A stretch of 64,000 bases of DNA from Amycolatopsis regifaucium (lineage in GTDB: Bacteria; Actinomycetota; Actinomycetes; Mycobacteriales; Pseudonocardiaceae): assembly GCF_001613935.1 (NCBI RefSeq), contig NZ_LQCI01000011.1, positions 119,795 to 183,794 of the forward strand, read 5' to 3'. A model generated the notes under the pieces. The model was not told where the DNA came from. It saw only the letters and a program-made list of their open reading frames with translations, and ran no database searches. Below, piece by piece: positions 1 through 7,916 of this stretch (positions within the stretch are counted from its first letter, which is position 1; every line of letters starts with the position of its first letter). The position numbers and the translations under genes were made by a program.

Positions 1-519
1 GCCGAGCCGTTCGGTCTGCTGCAGCGCGGTCTTCAACGTCGCCGGGTCGGGTTTGGCGACCCCGTCGACCAGGTTCTCCAGCACCCCGTTCAACGCGGTG
101 ATCGGGGTGCGGAGTTCGTGGGAGACGTTCGCGATGAGCTCGCGCCGCCGCTGGTCGGCGACTTCGAGGTCGGCCGCCATCTGGTTGAACGCGTGCGCCA
201 GTTCGCCGACCTCGTCCCGCGCGGTCGCCCGGACCCGCCGGGTGTAGTCGCCCTTGGCCATCGCGCGGGCGGCGGCGGTCATCTCCCGCAGCGGCCGGGT
301 CATGCCGTGCGCCAGGATCTGCGAAGTGACCAGTGCGAGCACCATCGCGGCCATGGTCGTCTTCGGCGGCAGCCAGCCGATCTGCCAGTTGAAGAAGGCG
401 AACGCGATACCGCCGGAGGACACCAGCAGGATCGCGAGCTTGAGTTTGATGGAGCGGACGGGGTCGAGCGGTCTCGGGAGCGCGTCGACGATCCGGCCCA
501 CGAGCGGGCGCGGGTTCAC
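1..519 (-). CDS. Sensor histidine kinase, C-terminal part beyond window edge
   Basis: This is the membrane sensor kinase partner of the adjacent response regulator. The visible 173 residues have a basic cytoplasmic start, two predicted membrane segments at about residues 26-46 and 55-70 with only a short loop between them, a HAMP domain at about 72-125, and the H-box NVSHELRTP with the phospho-accepting His at 134. The ATPase domain lies outside the window. The GTG start overlaps the regulator stop as GTGA, so the pair is translationally coupled. The tiny external loop suggests sensing within the membrane or through a partner; that is inference. The ligand cannot be told. Confidence 0.93.
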   Translation of the reverse strand, partial: MNPRPLVGRIVDALPRPLDPVRSIKLKLAILLVSSGGIAFAFFNWQIGWLPPKTTMAAMVLALVTSQILAHGMTRPLREMTAAARAMAKGDYTRRVRATARDEVGELAHAFNQMAADLEVADQRRRELIANVSHELRTPITALNGVLENLVDGVAKPDPATLKTALQQTERLG

Positions 520-1220
520 GATCCGACCTCCAGCGCGTAGCCGACGCCGTGCACGGTGCGGATGAGATCCGCGCCCAGTTTGCGGCGCAGTGCCTTGATG
601 TGGCTGTCGACCGCGCGGGTTCCCGAGCCGGTCCCGGCGACGTCCCAGTCCCAGACCTCGCTCAGCAGCCGTTCCCGCGGCTGCACCGCCCGTGGTCGCT
701 TCGCGAAGTGGACGAGCAGATCGAACTCGATCGGCGTCAGCTGTGCCGGGGTACCCGCCCGCGTGACCCGCCGCTGTTCGACGTCGATTTCGAGGTCGCC
801 GAGCACGATCTTCGCCCCCGCTTCGCTCAAGTCGGCCCTGGCGGAGCGGTCGACGCGGCGCAGCAGCGCGTGCACCCTCGCCGAGAGCACCCGCATGGAG
901 AACGGCTTGGTGAGGTAGTCGTCCGCGCCGACGCCGAGGCCGATCAGCATGTCGGTCTCATCCGATCGGGCGGTCAGCATCAGCACCGGGACCGGGCGGC
1001 GGGCCTGGATCCGGCGGCAGACCTCCAGCCCGTCGAACCCCGGGAGCATCACGTCCAGCACCACCAGGTCCGGCTCGCGCGCGGCGTCCACCTCGACGCC
1101 TGTCGGGCCGTCGTGCGCCAGATCCACCGAGAATCCCTCCGCGCGCAGCCGCGCGGCGATGCTTTCGGCGATGGTCACGTCGTCCTCGACGACCAGCACC
1201 CGGCGTCCTCCCAGTTCCAT
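516..1220 (-). CDS. OmpR/PhoB-family response regulator
   Basis: This 234-residue transcription regulator has an N-terminal receiver domain at about 6-120, with acidic pocket E12-D13-D14, phospho-acceptor D56 in VVLDVMLPG, T83 and K105 in TKPF. A C-terminal winged-helix DNA-binding domain (about 137-232) ends in the usual VRTVHGVGY-like hairpin, here IRTVHGVGY. It is the first gene of a two-gene operon with the histidine kinase. Phased 11-bp direct repeats lie just upstream and could be its autoregulatory site. The family is certain; the stimulus and regulon are unknown. It could instead be named after a specific system such as BaeR or CseB, but nothing here decides that. Confidence 0.95.
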   Translation of the reverse strand: MELGGRRVLVVEDDVTIAESIAARLRAEGFSVDLAHDGPTGVEVDAAREPDLVVLDVMLPGFDGLEVCRRIQARRPVPVLMLTARSDETDMLIGLGVGADDYLTKPFSMRVLSARVHALLRRVDRSARADLSEAGAKIVLGDLEIDVEQRRVTRAGTPAQLTPIEFDLLVHFAKRPRAVQPRERLLSEVWDWDVAGTGSGTRAVDSHIKALRRKLGADLIRTVHGVGYALEVGS

Positions 1221-1241
1221 GCGGATGACTGTAAGCAGCGG

Positions 1242-1284
1242 CCGTGGAGACCGTCCGGGTGAGCTGTGGAGATCCTGTGGAGAT
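1242..1284 (-). promoter_or_regulatory. Phased direct repeats, candidate response-regulator box
   Basis: CTGTGGAGAT occurs at 1264-1273 and again at 1275-1284, exactly 11 bp apart. A related copy, CCGTGGAGAC, lies at 1242-1251, 22 bp further on and in the same register. OmpR/PhoB regulators bind tandem direct repeats with an 11-bp period, and these lie 22-64 bp upstream of the regulator start codon. Autoregulation is therefore a reasonable inference, not shown. Confidence 0.5.
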
Positions 1285-1320
1285 GTTTCGGCCGGATTGC
1301 CGGATTGCGACGTTCATGTG

Positions 1321-1336
1321 TGTGACGCAGGTCATG
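1321..1336. promoter_or_regulatory. CRP/GlxR-like half-conserved site
   Basis: TGTGACGCAGGTCATG resembles the CRP-family consensus TGTGA-N6-TCACA, with a perfect left arm and TCATG on the right. It lies 105 bp upstream of the NCS1 permease start, a fitting place for catabolite control of the pyrimidine genes. A closer match with the same core sits before the GH20 gene at 28157. Weak evidence. Confidence 0.3.
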
Positions 1337-1440
1337 CACCAGGGGCTCTCGAACGCAATCGACAGTCTGCGTTCCGACGCCACCAACAGTGAACAGTCTG
1401 CCAGTCCCACCTCCGTCGCGCGGGCGAGCACGATTCCGCA

Positions 1441-3012
1441 ATGGAGCCGACGGCACGCGGAACCCAGCTCGTGCATCCTGATGGCCGGGTAGAACTCGGC
1501 GAGGTCGAGTCCTTGCAGGACAGCCGCTTCTACAACGAAGAGCTCGCGCCGGTCCCGGTGGAAAAACGGACCTGGACCACCTACAACTACTTCGCGTTGT
1601 GGATGGGAATGGCGCACAACATCCCTTCGTACGCGCTCGCCGCGTCCTTGATCGCGCTCGGCATGGACTGGGTCCAGGCCCTGATGACGATCACCATCGG
1701 CAACCTGATCGTGCTCGCTCCGATGCTGCTCAACAGCCACGCCGGGACGAAGTACGGCATCCCGTTCCCGGTGTTCGCCCGCGCCTTCTTCGGGATGCGC
1801 GGCGCGAATCTGGCGGCCTTGCTGCGGGCGTTCATCGCGTGCGGCTGGTTCGGCATCCAGACCTGGGTCGGCGGTGAGGCCGTCTACATCATCGTCGGGC
1901 GGCTGGCGGGTTCCGGCTGGAAGGACTCCACCGTCGTCCTCGGGCAGCACTGGACGCTGTGGCTTTCGTTCGGGCTGTTCTGGCTGTTCCAGATGCTCAT
2001 CATCTGGCGCGGGATGGAAGCGGTGCGGAAGTTCGAGAACTGGACGGCACCGCTGGTCTCGGTCGGCTTCCTGATCCTGCTCGGCTACGTGCTGGTCAAG
2101 GCGGGCGGGCTCGGCCCGATCCTGTCCGAACCCGGGAAACTCGGCTGGGGCCCCGACTTCTGGAAGGTGTTCGCGCCGTCGCTGATGGCGATGATCGCGT
2201 TCTGGTCGACGCTTTCGCTCAACATGCCGGACTTCACCCGCTTCGGCGGCAGCCAGGGCAAGCAGGTCCGCGGTCAGATCCTCGGCCTGCCGACCACGAT
2301 GACCTTCATCGCGATCGTGGCGATCCTGACCACCTCCGGCGGCAGCGTCCTCTACGGCGAGCAGATCTGGGACCCGGCGAAACTGGCCGACCGGTTCGAC
2401 TCCCCGATCGTGGTCGTGATCGCGCTGATCGCGCTGGTGCTCGCGACCGTGTCGGCCAACCTGGCGGCCAACGTGGTCAGCCCCTCCTACGACTTCTCCA
2501 ACGCGTTCCCGAAGAAGATCACCTTCGCCGTCGGCGGGCTGATCACCGGCATCATCGGCATCGTCATCCAGCCGTGGCGGCTCTACTCCGACCCGAACAT
2601 CTACATCTTCGCCTGGCTCGGTTTCTACGGCGGCCTGCTCGGCGCGGTCGCCGGAGTACTCGTCGCCGGCTACTGGGTGGTCAACCGGACACACCTCAGC
2701 CTGCGGGATCTCTACACCGAACGCGGCGTCTACTGGTTCAACGGCGGCTGGAACTGGCGCGCGCTGGTCGCGACGCTGGCCGGCGCCGTGCTCGCGGTCG
2801 GCGGCGCGTACGGCGGGCCGTTCCCCGCCGACGGGCTGATCCCGTCGCTGAAACCGCTCTACGACTACAACTGGGTCGTCGGACTGGCGGGCGCCTTCGT
2901 CGTCTACCTGCTGCTGGCCCTGCCCGAGCGCAACCGCACCGCCTATCCGAAGGAGGAAGCAAGTGAGCGACCTGGTCCGAGCCGGATTGATCCAGCAGCG
3001 GTGGACGGGTGA
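1441..3012 (+). CDS. NCS1-family nucleobase/hydantoin:cation symporter
   Basis: This 523-residue integral membrane permease probably imports uracil, allantoin, hydantoins or a related ring compound with a cation. It shows the NCS1 hallmarks: the N-terminal YNEELAPVP...RTWTTYNYFALWMGM stretch before the first helix (about residues 29-57), then about twelve hydrophobic segments, with GIPFPVFARAFFG and GWFGIQTWVGG motifs. The ATG at 1441 gives the usual family N-terminus, though its Shine-Dalgarno is poor. Its 3' end overlaps the nitrilase gene by 50 bp and carries that gene's strong AAGGAGG, so the two are one operon. The downstream dihydropyrimidinase makes a pyrimidine or hydantoin substrate most likely. 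Confidence 0.92.
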   Translation: MEPTARGTQLVHPDGRVELGEVESLQDSRFYNEELAPVPVEKRTWTTYNYFALWMGMAHNIPSYALAASLIALGMDWVQALMTITIGNLIVLAPMLLNSHAGTKYGIPFPVFARAFFGMRGANLAALLRAFIACGWFGIQTWVGGEAVYIIVGRLAGSGWKDSTVVLGQHWTLWLSFGLFWLFQMLIIWRGMEAVRKFENWTAPLVSVGFLILLGYVLVKAGGLGPILSEPGKLGWGPDFWKVFAPSLMAMIAFWSTLSLNMPDFTRFGGSQGKQVRGQILGLPTTMTFIAIVAILTTSGGSVLYGEQIWDPAKLADRFDSPIVVVIALIALVLATVSANLAANVVSPSYDFSNAFPKKITFAVGGLITGIIGIVIQPWRLYSDPNIYIFAWLGFYGGLLGAVAGVLVAGYWVVNRTHLSLRDLYTERGVYWFNGGWNWRALVATLAGAVLAVGGAYGGPFPADGLIPSLKPLYDYNWVVGLAGAFVVYLLLALPERNRTAYPKEEASERPGPSRIDPAAVDG

Positions 3013-3805
3013 CAAGGAGTCGATGATCGCCAACGCCGTGGAAGCGATCGGTAAGGCCACTTCGCAGGGCGCGCAGGTGATCTGCCTGCAGGAGTTGTTC
3101 TACGGCCCGTATTTCTGCCAGGTGCAGGACACCGACTACTACTCCTACACCGAGGGCATCCCCGACGGGCCGACGACGAAGCTCATGCAGGAGGTGGCCG
3201 AACGCCACGGCGTCGTGCTCGTCGTCCCGATGTACGAGGTCGAGCAGCCGGGCGTGTACTACAACACGGCCGCGGTGATCGACGCCGACGGGACCTACCT
3301 CGGCAAGCACCGCAAAAACCACATCCCGCAGGTGAAGGGCTTCTGGGAGAAGTTCTACTTCCGGCCCGGGAACATGGGCTACCCGGTGTTCGACACCGCC
3401 GTCGGCCGCATCGGCGTCTACATCTGTTACGAGCGGCACTTCCCCGAGGGCTGGCGCGCGCTGGGCCTGGCGGGGGCGAAGATCGTGTTCAACCCGTCGG
3501 CGACCAGCCGCGGCCTCTCGGAGTACCTGTGGCGGCTGGAGCAGCCCGCGGCCGCCGTCGCGAACGAGTACTTCGTCGGCACGATCAACCGCGTCGGCGT
3601 GGAACCCCTGGGCGACAACGACTTCTACGGTCAGACCTATTTCGCGGACCCACGCGGTCAGCTGGTCGGCGCGGCCGCCTCGGACACCGAGGAGGAGATC
3701 GTCGTCCGCGACCTCGACATGGGGCTGCTCGCCGAAGTACGGGATCTGTGGGCCTTCTACCGAGACCGCCGTCCCGACAGCTACGGCCCCCTCGCGGAGG
3801 CGTGA
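2963..3805 (+). CDS. Nitrilase-superfamily amidohydrolase, probable beta-ureidopropionase/N-carbamoylase
   Basis: This 280-residue cytoplasmic C-N hydrolase has the Glu-Lys-Cys triad at E44 (LQELF), K118 (KHRKNHIP) and C155 (VYICYERHFPE). The family hydrolyses N-carbamoyl amino acids to amino acid, CO2 and ammonia. Placed before a dihydropyrimidinase, it is best read as the third step of reductive pyrimidine breakdown (N-carbamoyl-beta-alanine to beta-alanine) or as an N-carbamoyl-amino-acid hydrolase of hydantoin use. The GTG start follows a strong AAGGAGG at 2950-2956. Its stop and the dihydropyrimidinase ATG share one base (TGATG). Exact substrate is inferred from context. Confidence 0.9.
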   Translation: MSDLVRAGLIQQRWTGDKESMIANAVEAIGKATSQGAQVICLQELFYGPYFCQVQDTDYYSYTEGIPDGPTTKLMQEVAERHGVVLVVPMYEVEQPGVYYNTAAVIDADGTYLGKHRKNHIPQVKGFWEKFYFRPGNMGYPVFDTAVGRIGVYICYERHFPEGWRALGLAGAKIVFNPSATSRGLSEYLWRLEQPAAAVANEYFVGTINRVGVEPLGDNDFYGQTYFADPRGQLVGAAASDTEEEIVVRDLDMGLLAEVRDLWAFYRDRRPDSYGPLAEA

Positions 3806-5190
3806 TGACCACCCTCATCAAGGGCGGGCAGGTGCTGTCCACGGCGGGCGCCGCCGCGGCGGACGTCCTCGTCGACGGCGAGACGATCGCGGCCGTCGGC
3901 GCGCCGGGCGCCTTGGGCCCGGCCGACGACGTCATCGACGCCACCGGGAAGTACGTGCTGCCCGGCGGGATCGACGCGCACACCCATATGGAGATGCCGT
4001 TCGGCGGCACGCATTCCGTCGATTCCTTCGGCACCGGGACGACGGCGGCGGCGTGGGGCGGGACGACCACGATCATCGACTTCGCCGTACAGGCCAAGGG
4101 CACCTCCCTGTTGTCCACTATGGACAAATGGCACGAGAAGGCGGACGGCAACTGCGCCATCGACTACGGCTTCCACATGATCGTCTCCGACGTCAACGAT
4201 TCGTCGTTGAAGGAGATGCAAGCCTGCGTCGACGGCGGGGTCGGCAGCTTCAAGATGTTCATGGCGTACCCGGGGGTGTTCTACTCCACCGACGGCGAGA
4301 TCCTGCTGGCCATGCAGAAGGCGCGCGAGATCGGCGCCACGATCATGATGCACGCCGAAAACGGCATCGCGATCGACCAGCTGGCCGCACAGGCGTTCGC
4401 CGCCGGAAAGATCGACCCGGTGCAGCACGGGCTCACCCGGCCGCCGGAACTGGAGGGCGAGGCGACCTCGCGCGCGATCCAGCTGGCCAAGGTGACGGGG
4501 GCGCCGCTGTACATCGTGCATCTCTCGGCGTCGCAGGCACTGGCGGCGGTCGCGGAGGCACGCGACGACGGGCAAAACGTCTTCGCGGAGACGTGTCCAC
4601 AATATCTCTACCTGTCCATCGAGGACTTGGCCAAACCGGATTTCGAGGGCGCGAAGTACGTCGCTTCTCCCCCGCTGCGCGAGAAGTCGCATCAGGCGGA
4701 TCTGTGGCGGGGGCTGCGCACCAACGACCTCTCGGTGGTGTCGACGGATCACTGTCCCTTCTGTTTCAAGGACCAGAAGGAACTCGGCCGCGGCGACTTC
4801 CGCGCGATCCCCAACGGGATCCCCGGCGTCGAGCACCGGATGGACCTGCTGCACCAGGGGGTCGTGGCGGGCGAGCTCACCCTCGGCCGCTGGGTGGAGA
4901 CCTGTTCGACCACTCCGGCGCGGATGTTCGGGCTGTACCCGCGCAAGGGGGTCATCGCGGCGGGTTCGGACGCCGACATCGTCGTCTACGACCCCACGGC
5001 GAAACAGACCCTGTCGGTCGAGACGCATCACATGAACGTGGACTACTCGGCCTACGAAGGACTGGAGATCACCGGCAAGGTCGAGACGGTGCTGTCACGG
5101 GGCCGCGTGGTGGTGTCGCCGTCCGGGTTCTCCGGGAGCACGACGCACGGGAAATTCCTCTCGCGCGACCTGAACCAGTACCTGAACTGA
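3805..5190 (+). CDS. hydA: Dihydropyrimidinase / D-hydantoinase
   Basis: This 461-residue binuclear-zinc cyclic amidohydrolase opens dihydrouracil, dihydrothymine or 5-substituted hydantoins to N-carbamoyl amino acids. Metal ligands are visible: H59 and H61 in GIDAHTHMEMPF, the lysine to be carbamylated K150 in GSFKMFMAYPG, H183 in MMHAENG, H239 in YIVHLSAS, and the Asp of STDHCPF near residue 316. Length and motifs are typical of the family. ATG 3805 is chosen because it is coupled to the nitrilase stop; the frame also stays open upstream, but that part is antisense-like and not conserved. It works with the permease and nitrilase on either side of the pathway. Confidence 0.95.
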   Translation: MTTLIKGGQVLSTAGAAAADVLVDGETIAAVGAPGALGPADDVIDATGKYVLPGGIDAHTHMEMPFGGTHSVDSFGTGTTAAAWGGTTTIIDFAVQAKGTSLLSTMDKWHEKADGNCAIDYGFHMIVSDVNDSSLKEMQACVDGGVGSFKMFMAYPGVFYSTDGEILLAMQKAREIGATIMMHAENGIAIDQLAAQAFAAGKIDPVQHGLTRPPELEGEATSRAIQLAKVTGAPLYIVHLSASQALAAVAEARDDGQNVFAETCPQYLYLSIEDLAKPDFEGAKYVASPPLREKSHQADLWRGLRTNDLSVVSTDHCPFCFKDQKELGRGDFRAIPNGIPGVEHRMDLLHQGVVAGELTLGRWVETCSTTPARMFGLYPRKGVIAAGSDADIVVYDPTAKQTLSVETHHMNVDYSAYEGLEITGKVETVLSRGRVVVSPSGFSGSTTHGKFLSRDLNQYLN

Positions 5191-5200
5191 GGTGGGCGCC

Positions 5201-6190
5201 GTGGACTTCGGGATAGTGCTGCAGACCGACCCGCCCGCGCGCGAACTGGTGCGGCTGATGAAGGCCGCCGAGGACCAGGGTTTCCGCTACGGCTGGACGT
5301 TCGACTCGTGCGTGCTGTGGCAGGAACCGTTCGTCATCTACTCACAGATCCTCGCGGCGACGTCGTCGATGATCGTGGGCCCGATGGTGACCAGCCCGGC
5401 CACCCGGGACTGGTCGGTGATGGCGTCGACCTTCGCCACGCTCAACGACATGTACGGCAACCGGACGGTGTGCGGTATCGGTCGTGGTGACTCGGCGCAC
5501 CGGGTCGTCGGGATGCCACCGTCCACCTTGGCCACCGTGCGCGACTGCATGCACGTGGTCAAGGAACTGGCCGAGGGGCGCGAAGTCCTGTTGCGGGACA
5601 AGCCGGTCCGGATTCCGTGGATCCGCAACGGCAGGCTCGAGATGTGGATGGCGGGATACGGGCCCAAAGCGCTCAAGACGGTCGGTGAGCACGCGGACGG
5701 CTTCATCCTCCAGTGCGCCGATCCCGCGATCGCCCGGTGGACGATCGGGGCGGTGCGCGAGGCGGCCCGTGCGGCAGGGCGGGATCCGGGCGGGATCACC
5801 ATCTGTCTCGCGGCGCCGGCGTACGTCGGCGACGATCTGGCGCACCAACGGGAACAGCTGCGGTGGTTCGGCGGGATGGTCGGCAACCACGTCGCCGATC
5901 TCGTGGCGCGCTACGGCGATTCCGGGCCGGTACCCCGGGAACTGACCGACTACATCCGTGAGCGCCAGGGTTACGACTACGCGCATCACGGGCGGGCCGG
6001 TAATCCGTCGACCGACTTCGTCCCGGACGAGATCGTGGACCGGTTCTGCCTGCTCGGGCCCTCTTCGGCCCAGGTGGAACGGCTGGAGGAGCTGGCTTCG
6101 CTCGGCGTCGACCAGTTCGCGCTGTACCTCATGCACGACCAGCGCGAAGAAACCCTGAAGCGGTACGGCTCCGAGGTCATCGGCCGCTGA
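5201..6190 (+). CDS. LLM-class F420-dependent oxidoreductase of the pyrimidine operon
   Basis: This 329-residue protein has the luciferase-like TIM-barrel pattern. It strongly recalls the family often called F420-dependent CPS_4043-type (TIGR03842), with an N-terminus VDFGIVLQTDPP, then FDSCVLWQEPFVIYSQILAAT and NRTVCGIGRGDSAHRV. Members of this family are commonly found beside dihydropyrimidinase genes. I prefer GTG 5201 over GTG 5192 because TGAGGTGG gives it a ribosome site and homologues start MDFG. It ends the operon 10 bp after hydA. It may catalyse a redox step on the pyrimidine ring; the reaction is not established from sequence. Confidence 0.85.
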   Translation: MDFGIVLQTDPPARELVRLMKAAEDQGFRYGWTFDSCVLWQEPFVIYSQILAATSSMIVGPMVTSPATRDWSVMASTFATLNDMYGNRTVCGIGRGDSAHRVVGMPPSTLATVRDCMHVVKELAEGREVLLRDKPVRIPWIRNGRLEMWMAGYGPKALKTVGEHADGFILQCADPAIARWTIGAVREAARAAGRDPGGITICLAAPAYVGDDLAHQREQLRWFGGMVGNHVADLVARYGDSGPVPRELTDYIRERQGYDYAHHGRAGNPSTDFVPDEIVDRFCLLGPSSAQVERLEELASLGVDQFALYLMHDQREETLKRYGSEVIGR

Positions 6191-6194
6191 CGAC

Positions 6195-6259
6195 CCGCAT
6201 TTCGTCCTCTACTTGCGGTCCTTGCACACGCAACTACCGCAAGTAGAGGACTAAATGCG
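6195..6259. repeat. Inverted pair of a 24-bp intergenic repeat, long hairpin
   Basis: Unit CCGCATTTCGTCCTCTACTTGCGG-like at 6195-6218 faces an inverted copy at 6237-6259, separated by 18 bases. Together with flanking GACCCGCA/TGCGGGTC bases they can fold into a stem of more than 25 pairs. The same 24-bp unit recurs at 60225-60248 with four mismatches. It may serve as a terminator for the preceding operon, but the shared sequence suggests a dispersed repeat. Confidence 0.65.
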
Positions 6260-6289
6260 TGCGGGTCAGGCGTGGAACCAAGGCCCGCT

Positions 6290-6640
6290 CCCCCGCCTTG
6301 GCGGAATTCCTGCAGTCCGCGGCAAACGCCGGTGCGGCGAAAGCCATCGCGACCCCCTTCGATTCCGCGTTGGGCGGCGGCGGGACGATCTGCGCGGACA
6401 CCACGAACCCGCGTGACCCGGCCGCCTGGCCGCGCGCTGCCCGAGCGGCCGACCGGGAGAGCCGTGGTTTCGGTTCCCACGACACGTATCTCTCGCTGCC
6501 CTGCGCCTTATGGCCCGCCGTCGATCCGGTGCGCTACACCGGACCGTGTAACCGGCCGACCGCGCCGATCCTGTTGCTGGCCAACGGCAAAGGCGACCCG
6601 GAAACACCGTACGCGACACCGTCTGCCGCCCGGATCACGC
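6290..6640 (+). pseudogene. Remnant of a TAP-like alpha/beta hydrolase C-terminal domain
   Basis: The plus-strand frame through this stretch reads like the C-terminal TAP-type domain of secreted tripeptidyl-aminopeptidase/alpha-beta hydrolases: ICADTTNPRDPAAWPRAARA, then SLPCALWPAVDPVRYTGPCN, then PILLLANGKGDPETPYA. That matches the order cysteine-containing ICADT, PC..WP, and the Asp-bearing D-P-x-T-P-Y motif. No N-terminal catalytic domain with the GxSxG serine is present upstream, and the catalytic His region downstream is lost into the opposite-strand neighbour. It is therefore a decayed fragment. It lies in an otherwise gene-free 480-bp gap. The recognition is by eye and needs a profile search. 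Confidence 0.6.
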
Positions 6641-6670
6641 GCCTTTCGACGCCAGGTGACTCGGAGTCCC

Positions 6671-7906
6671 TCAACCGACGAGCGCTTGATACACCAGGTT
6701 GCGCAGTTCGACGCGGATCGGATAGGTCGACGACGGCAGCAACTGGGTGAAGAACAGCACCGTGATGTCCTCGTCCGGATCGACCCAGAAAGCGGTGCTG
6801 GCCGCGCCACCCCAGGCGAATTCCCCCGCACTGGCGAGGGATTTGGCCTTCACCGTGTCGTCGAGCACGGAAAAGCCCAGTCCGAAGCCGAAACCATGGT
6901 ACGGCGCCTCGGAGAAGGCGGGCCGCCCGTAGGTCTCCAGATCGACGCCGCCCGGCAGATGGTTGCTCGCCATGACCTGCACCGTGCGCGGGCTGAGCAA
7001 CCGGACGCCGTCGAGTTCGCCGCCACGCAACAACATCTGCGTGAAACGGTGGTAGTCGCCCGCCGTCGAGACCAGGCCGCCACCGCCCGAGAGACACGTG
7101 GGCGCGACCCGGCCGACGGCGCCCATCTCGTCGTGCCGGAAGGGCGCCTTGGTCTTCGGGTGGGGCACGTAGAGGGCGGCAAGCCTGTCGAGGACGCCGG
7201 AGTCGGCTTGGAAGCCTGTCTCGTGCATACCGAGCGGGGTGAAGATCCGTTCGGCGAAGAAGGTGTCGAGGGACTGACCGGAGACGACTTCGACGAGCCT
7301 GCCGAGGATGTCCGTCGCGACCGAATAGTTCCATTCCGAACCGGGCTGGAACAGCAACGGCAGCCGCGCGATCGCTTCGGAGACCCCGGCGAGGTCGAGC
7401 CCCGGCGCCGTGCCCCAGTCGAATCCGGCCTCGCGGTAGACCGCGTCGACCGGATGCGTGCGGTGGAAGCCGTAGGTCAGGCCCGCGGTGTGGGTGAGCA
7501 GATGCCAGAGCCGGATCGGCTCGGTCGCGGGCTCGGTCGCCATCCGGACGGACGAGCCCTTCGTGAAGACCCGCGGCTCCGCGAATTCCGGGAGCCACCG
7601 CGAGATCGGGTCGGTGAGGTCGATGCGGCCCTCTTCGACGAGCATCATCGCGGCGACCGAAGTGACCGGCTTCGTCATCGAATAGATGCGCCAGATCGTG
7701 TCCGTCTCGACCGGCAGCCCCGCCTCGATGTCGCGCATCCCGTTCGACGCCAGATGCGCGACCTTCCCGTTCCTGGTCACCACCGTCAGATACCCGGGAA
7801 GCAGGTTTCGTTCCAGGTACCCGTCGAAGTGCTTGTCGATCCGCCGCAGTCGCTCGTCGTCGAAACCCACCTCGGCCGGGTCGACGTCCACCTTCAGCTC
7901 GATCAT
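6671..7906 (-). CDS. Serine hydrolase of the beta-lactamase/esterase EstB fold
   Basis: This 411-residue protein belongs to the class C beta-lactamase-like serine hydrolases, which include esterases and D-aminopeptidases. The nucleophile motif SxxK is seen as SMTK in IWRIYSMTKPVTS, the second motif as WNYSVATDILG (Tyr general base), and HTAGLTYGF and a glycine-rich GGGGLVSTAGDY block follow. There is no evident signal peptide from the ATG at 7906, so it is probably cytoplasmic. The frame is open far upstream, but that overlaps the next gene. It begins 10 bp after the siderophore-interacting gene and may share its transcript. Substrate unknown; esterase is likelier than a true beta-lactamase. 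Confidence 0.88.
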   Translation of the reverse strand: MIELKVDVDPAEVGFDDERLRRIDKHFDGYLERNLLPGYLTVVTRNGKVAHLASNGMRDIEAGLPVETDTIWRIYSMTKPVTSVAAMMLVEEGRIDLTDPISRWLPEFAEPRVFTKGSSVRMATEPATEPIRLWHLLTHTAGLTYGFHRTHPVDAVYREAGFDWGTAPGLDLAGVSEAIARLPLLFQPGSEWNYSVATDILGRLVEVVSGQSLDTFFAERIFTPLGMHETGFQADSGVLDRLAALYVPHPKTKAPFRHDEMGAVGRVAPTCLSGGGGLVSTAGDYHRFTQMLLRGGELDGVRLLSPRTVQVMASNHLPGGVDLETYGRPAFSEAPYHGFGFGLGFSVLDDTVKAKSLASAGEFAWGGAASTAFWVDPDEDITVLFFTQLLPSSTYPIRVELRNLVYQALVG

Positions 7907-7916
7907 GTGGCCGAGG

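Noticed and set aside
958..3060. 700-codon minus-strand frame over the NCS1 permease
   Set aside because: The plus-strand permease shows clear family motifs and the antisense product is His/Asp/Arg-rich without any domain.
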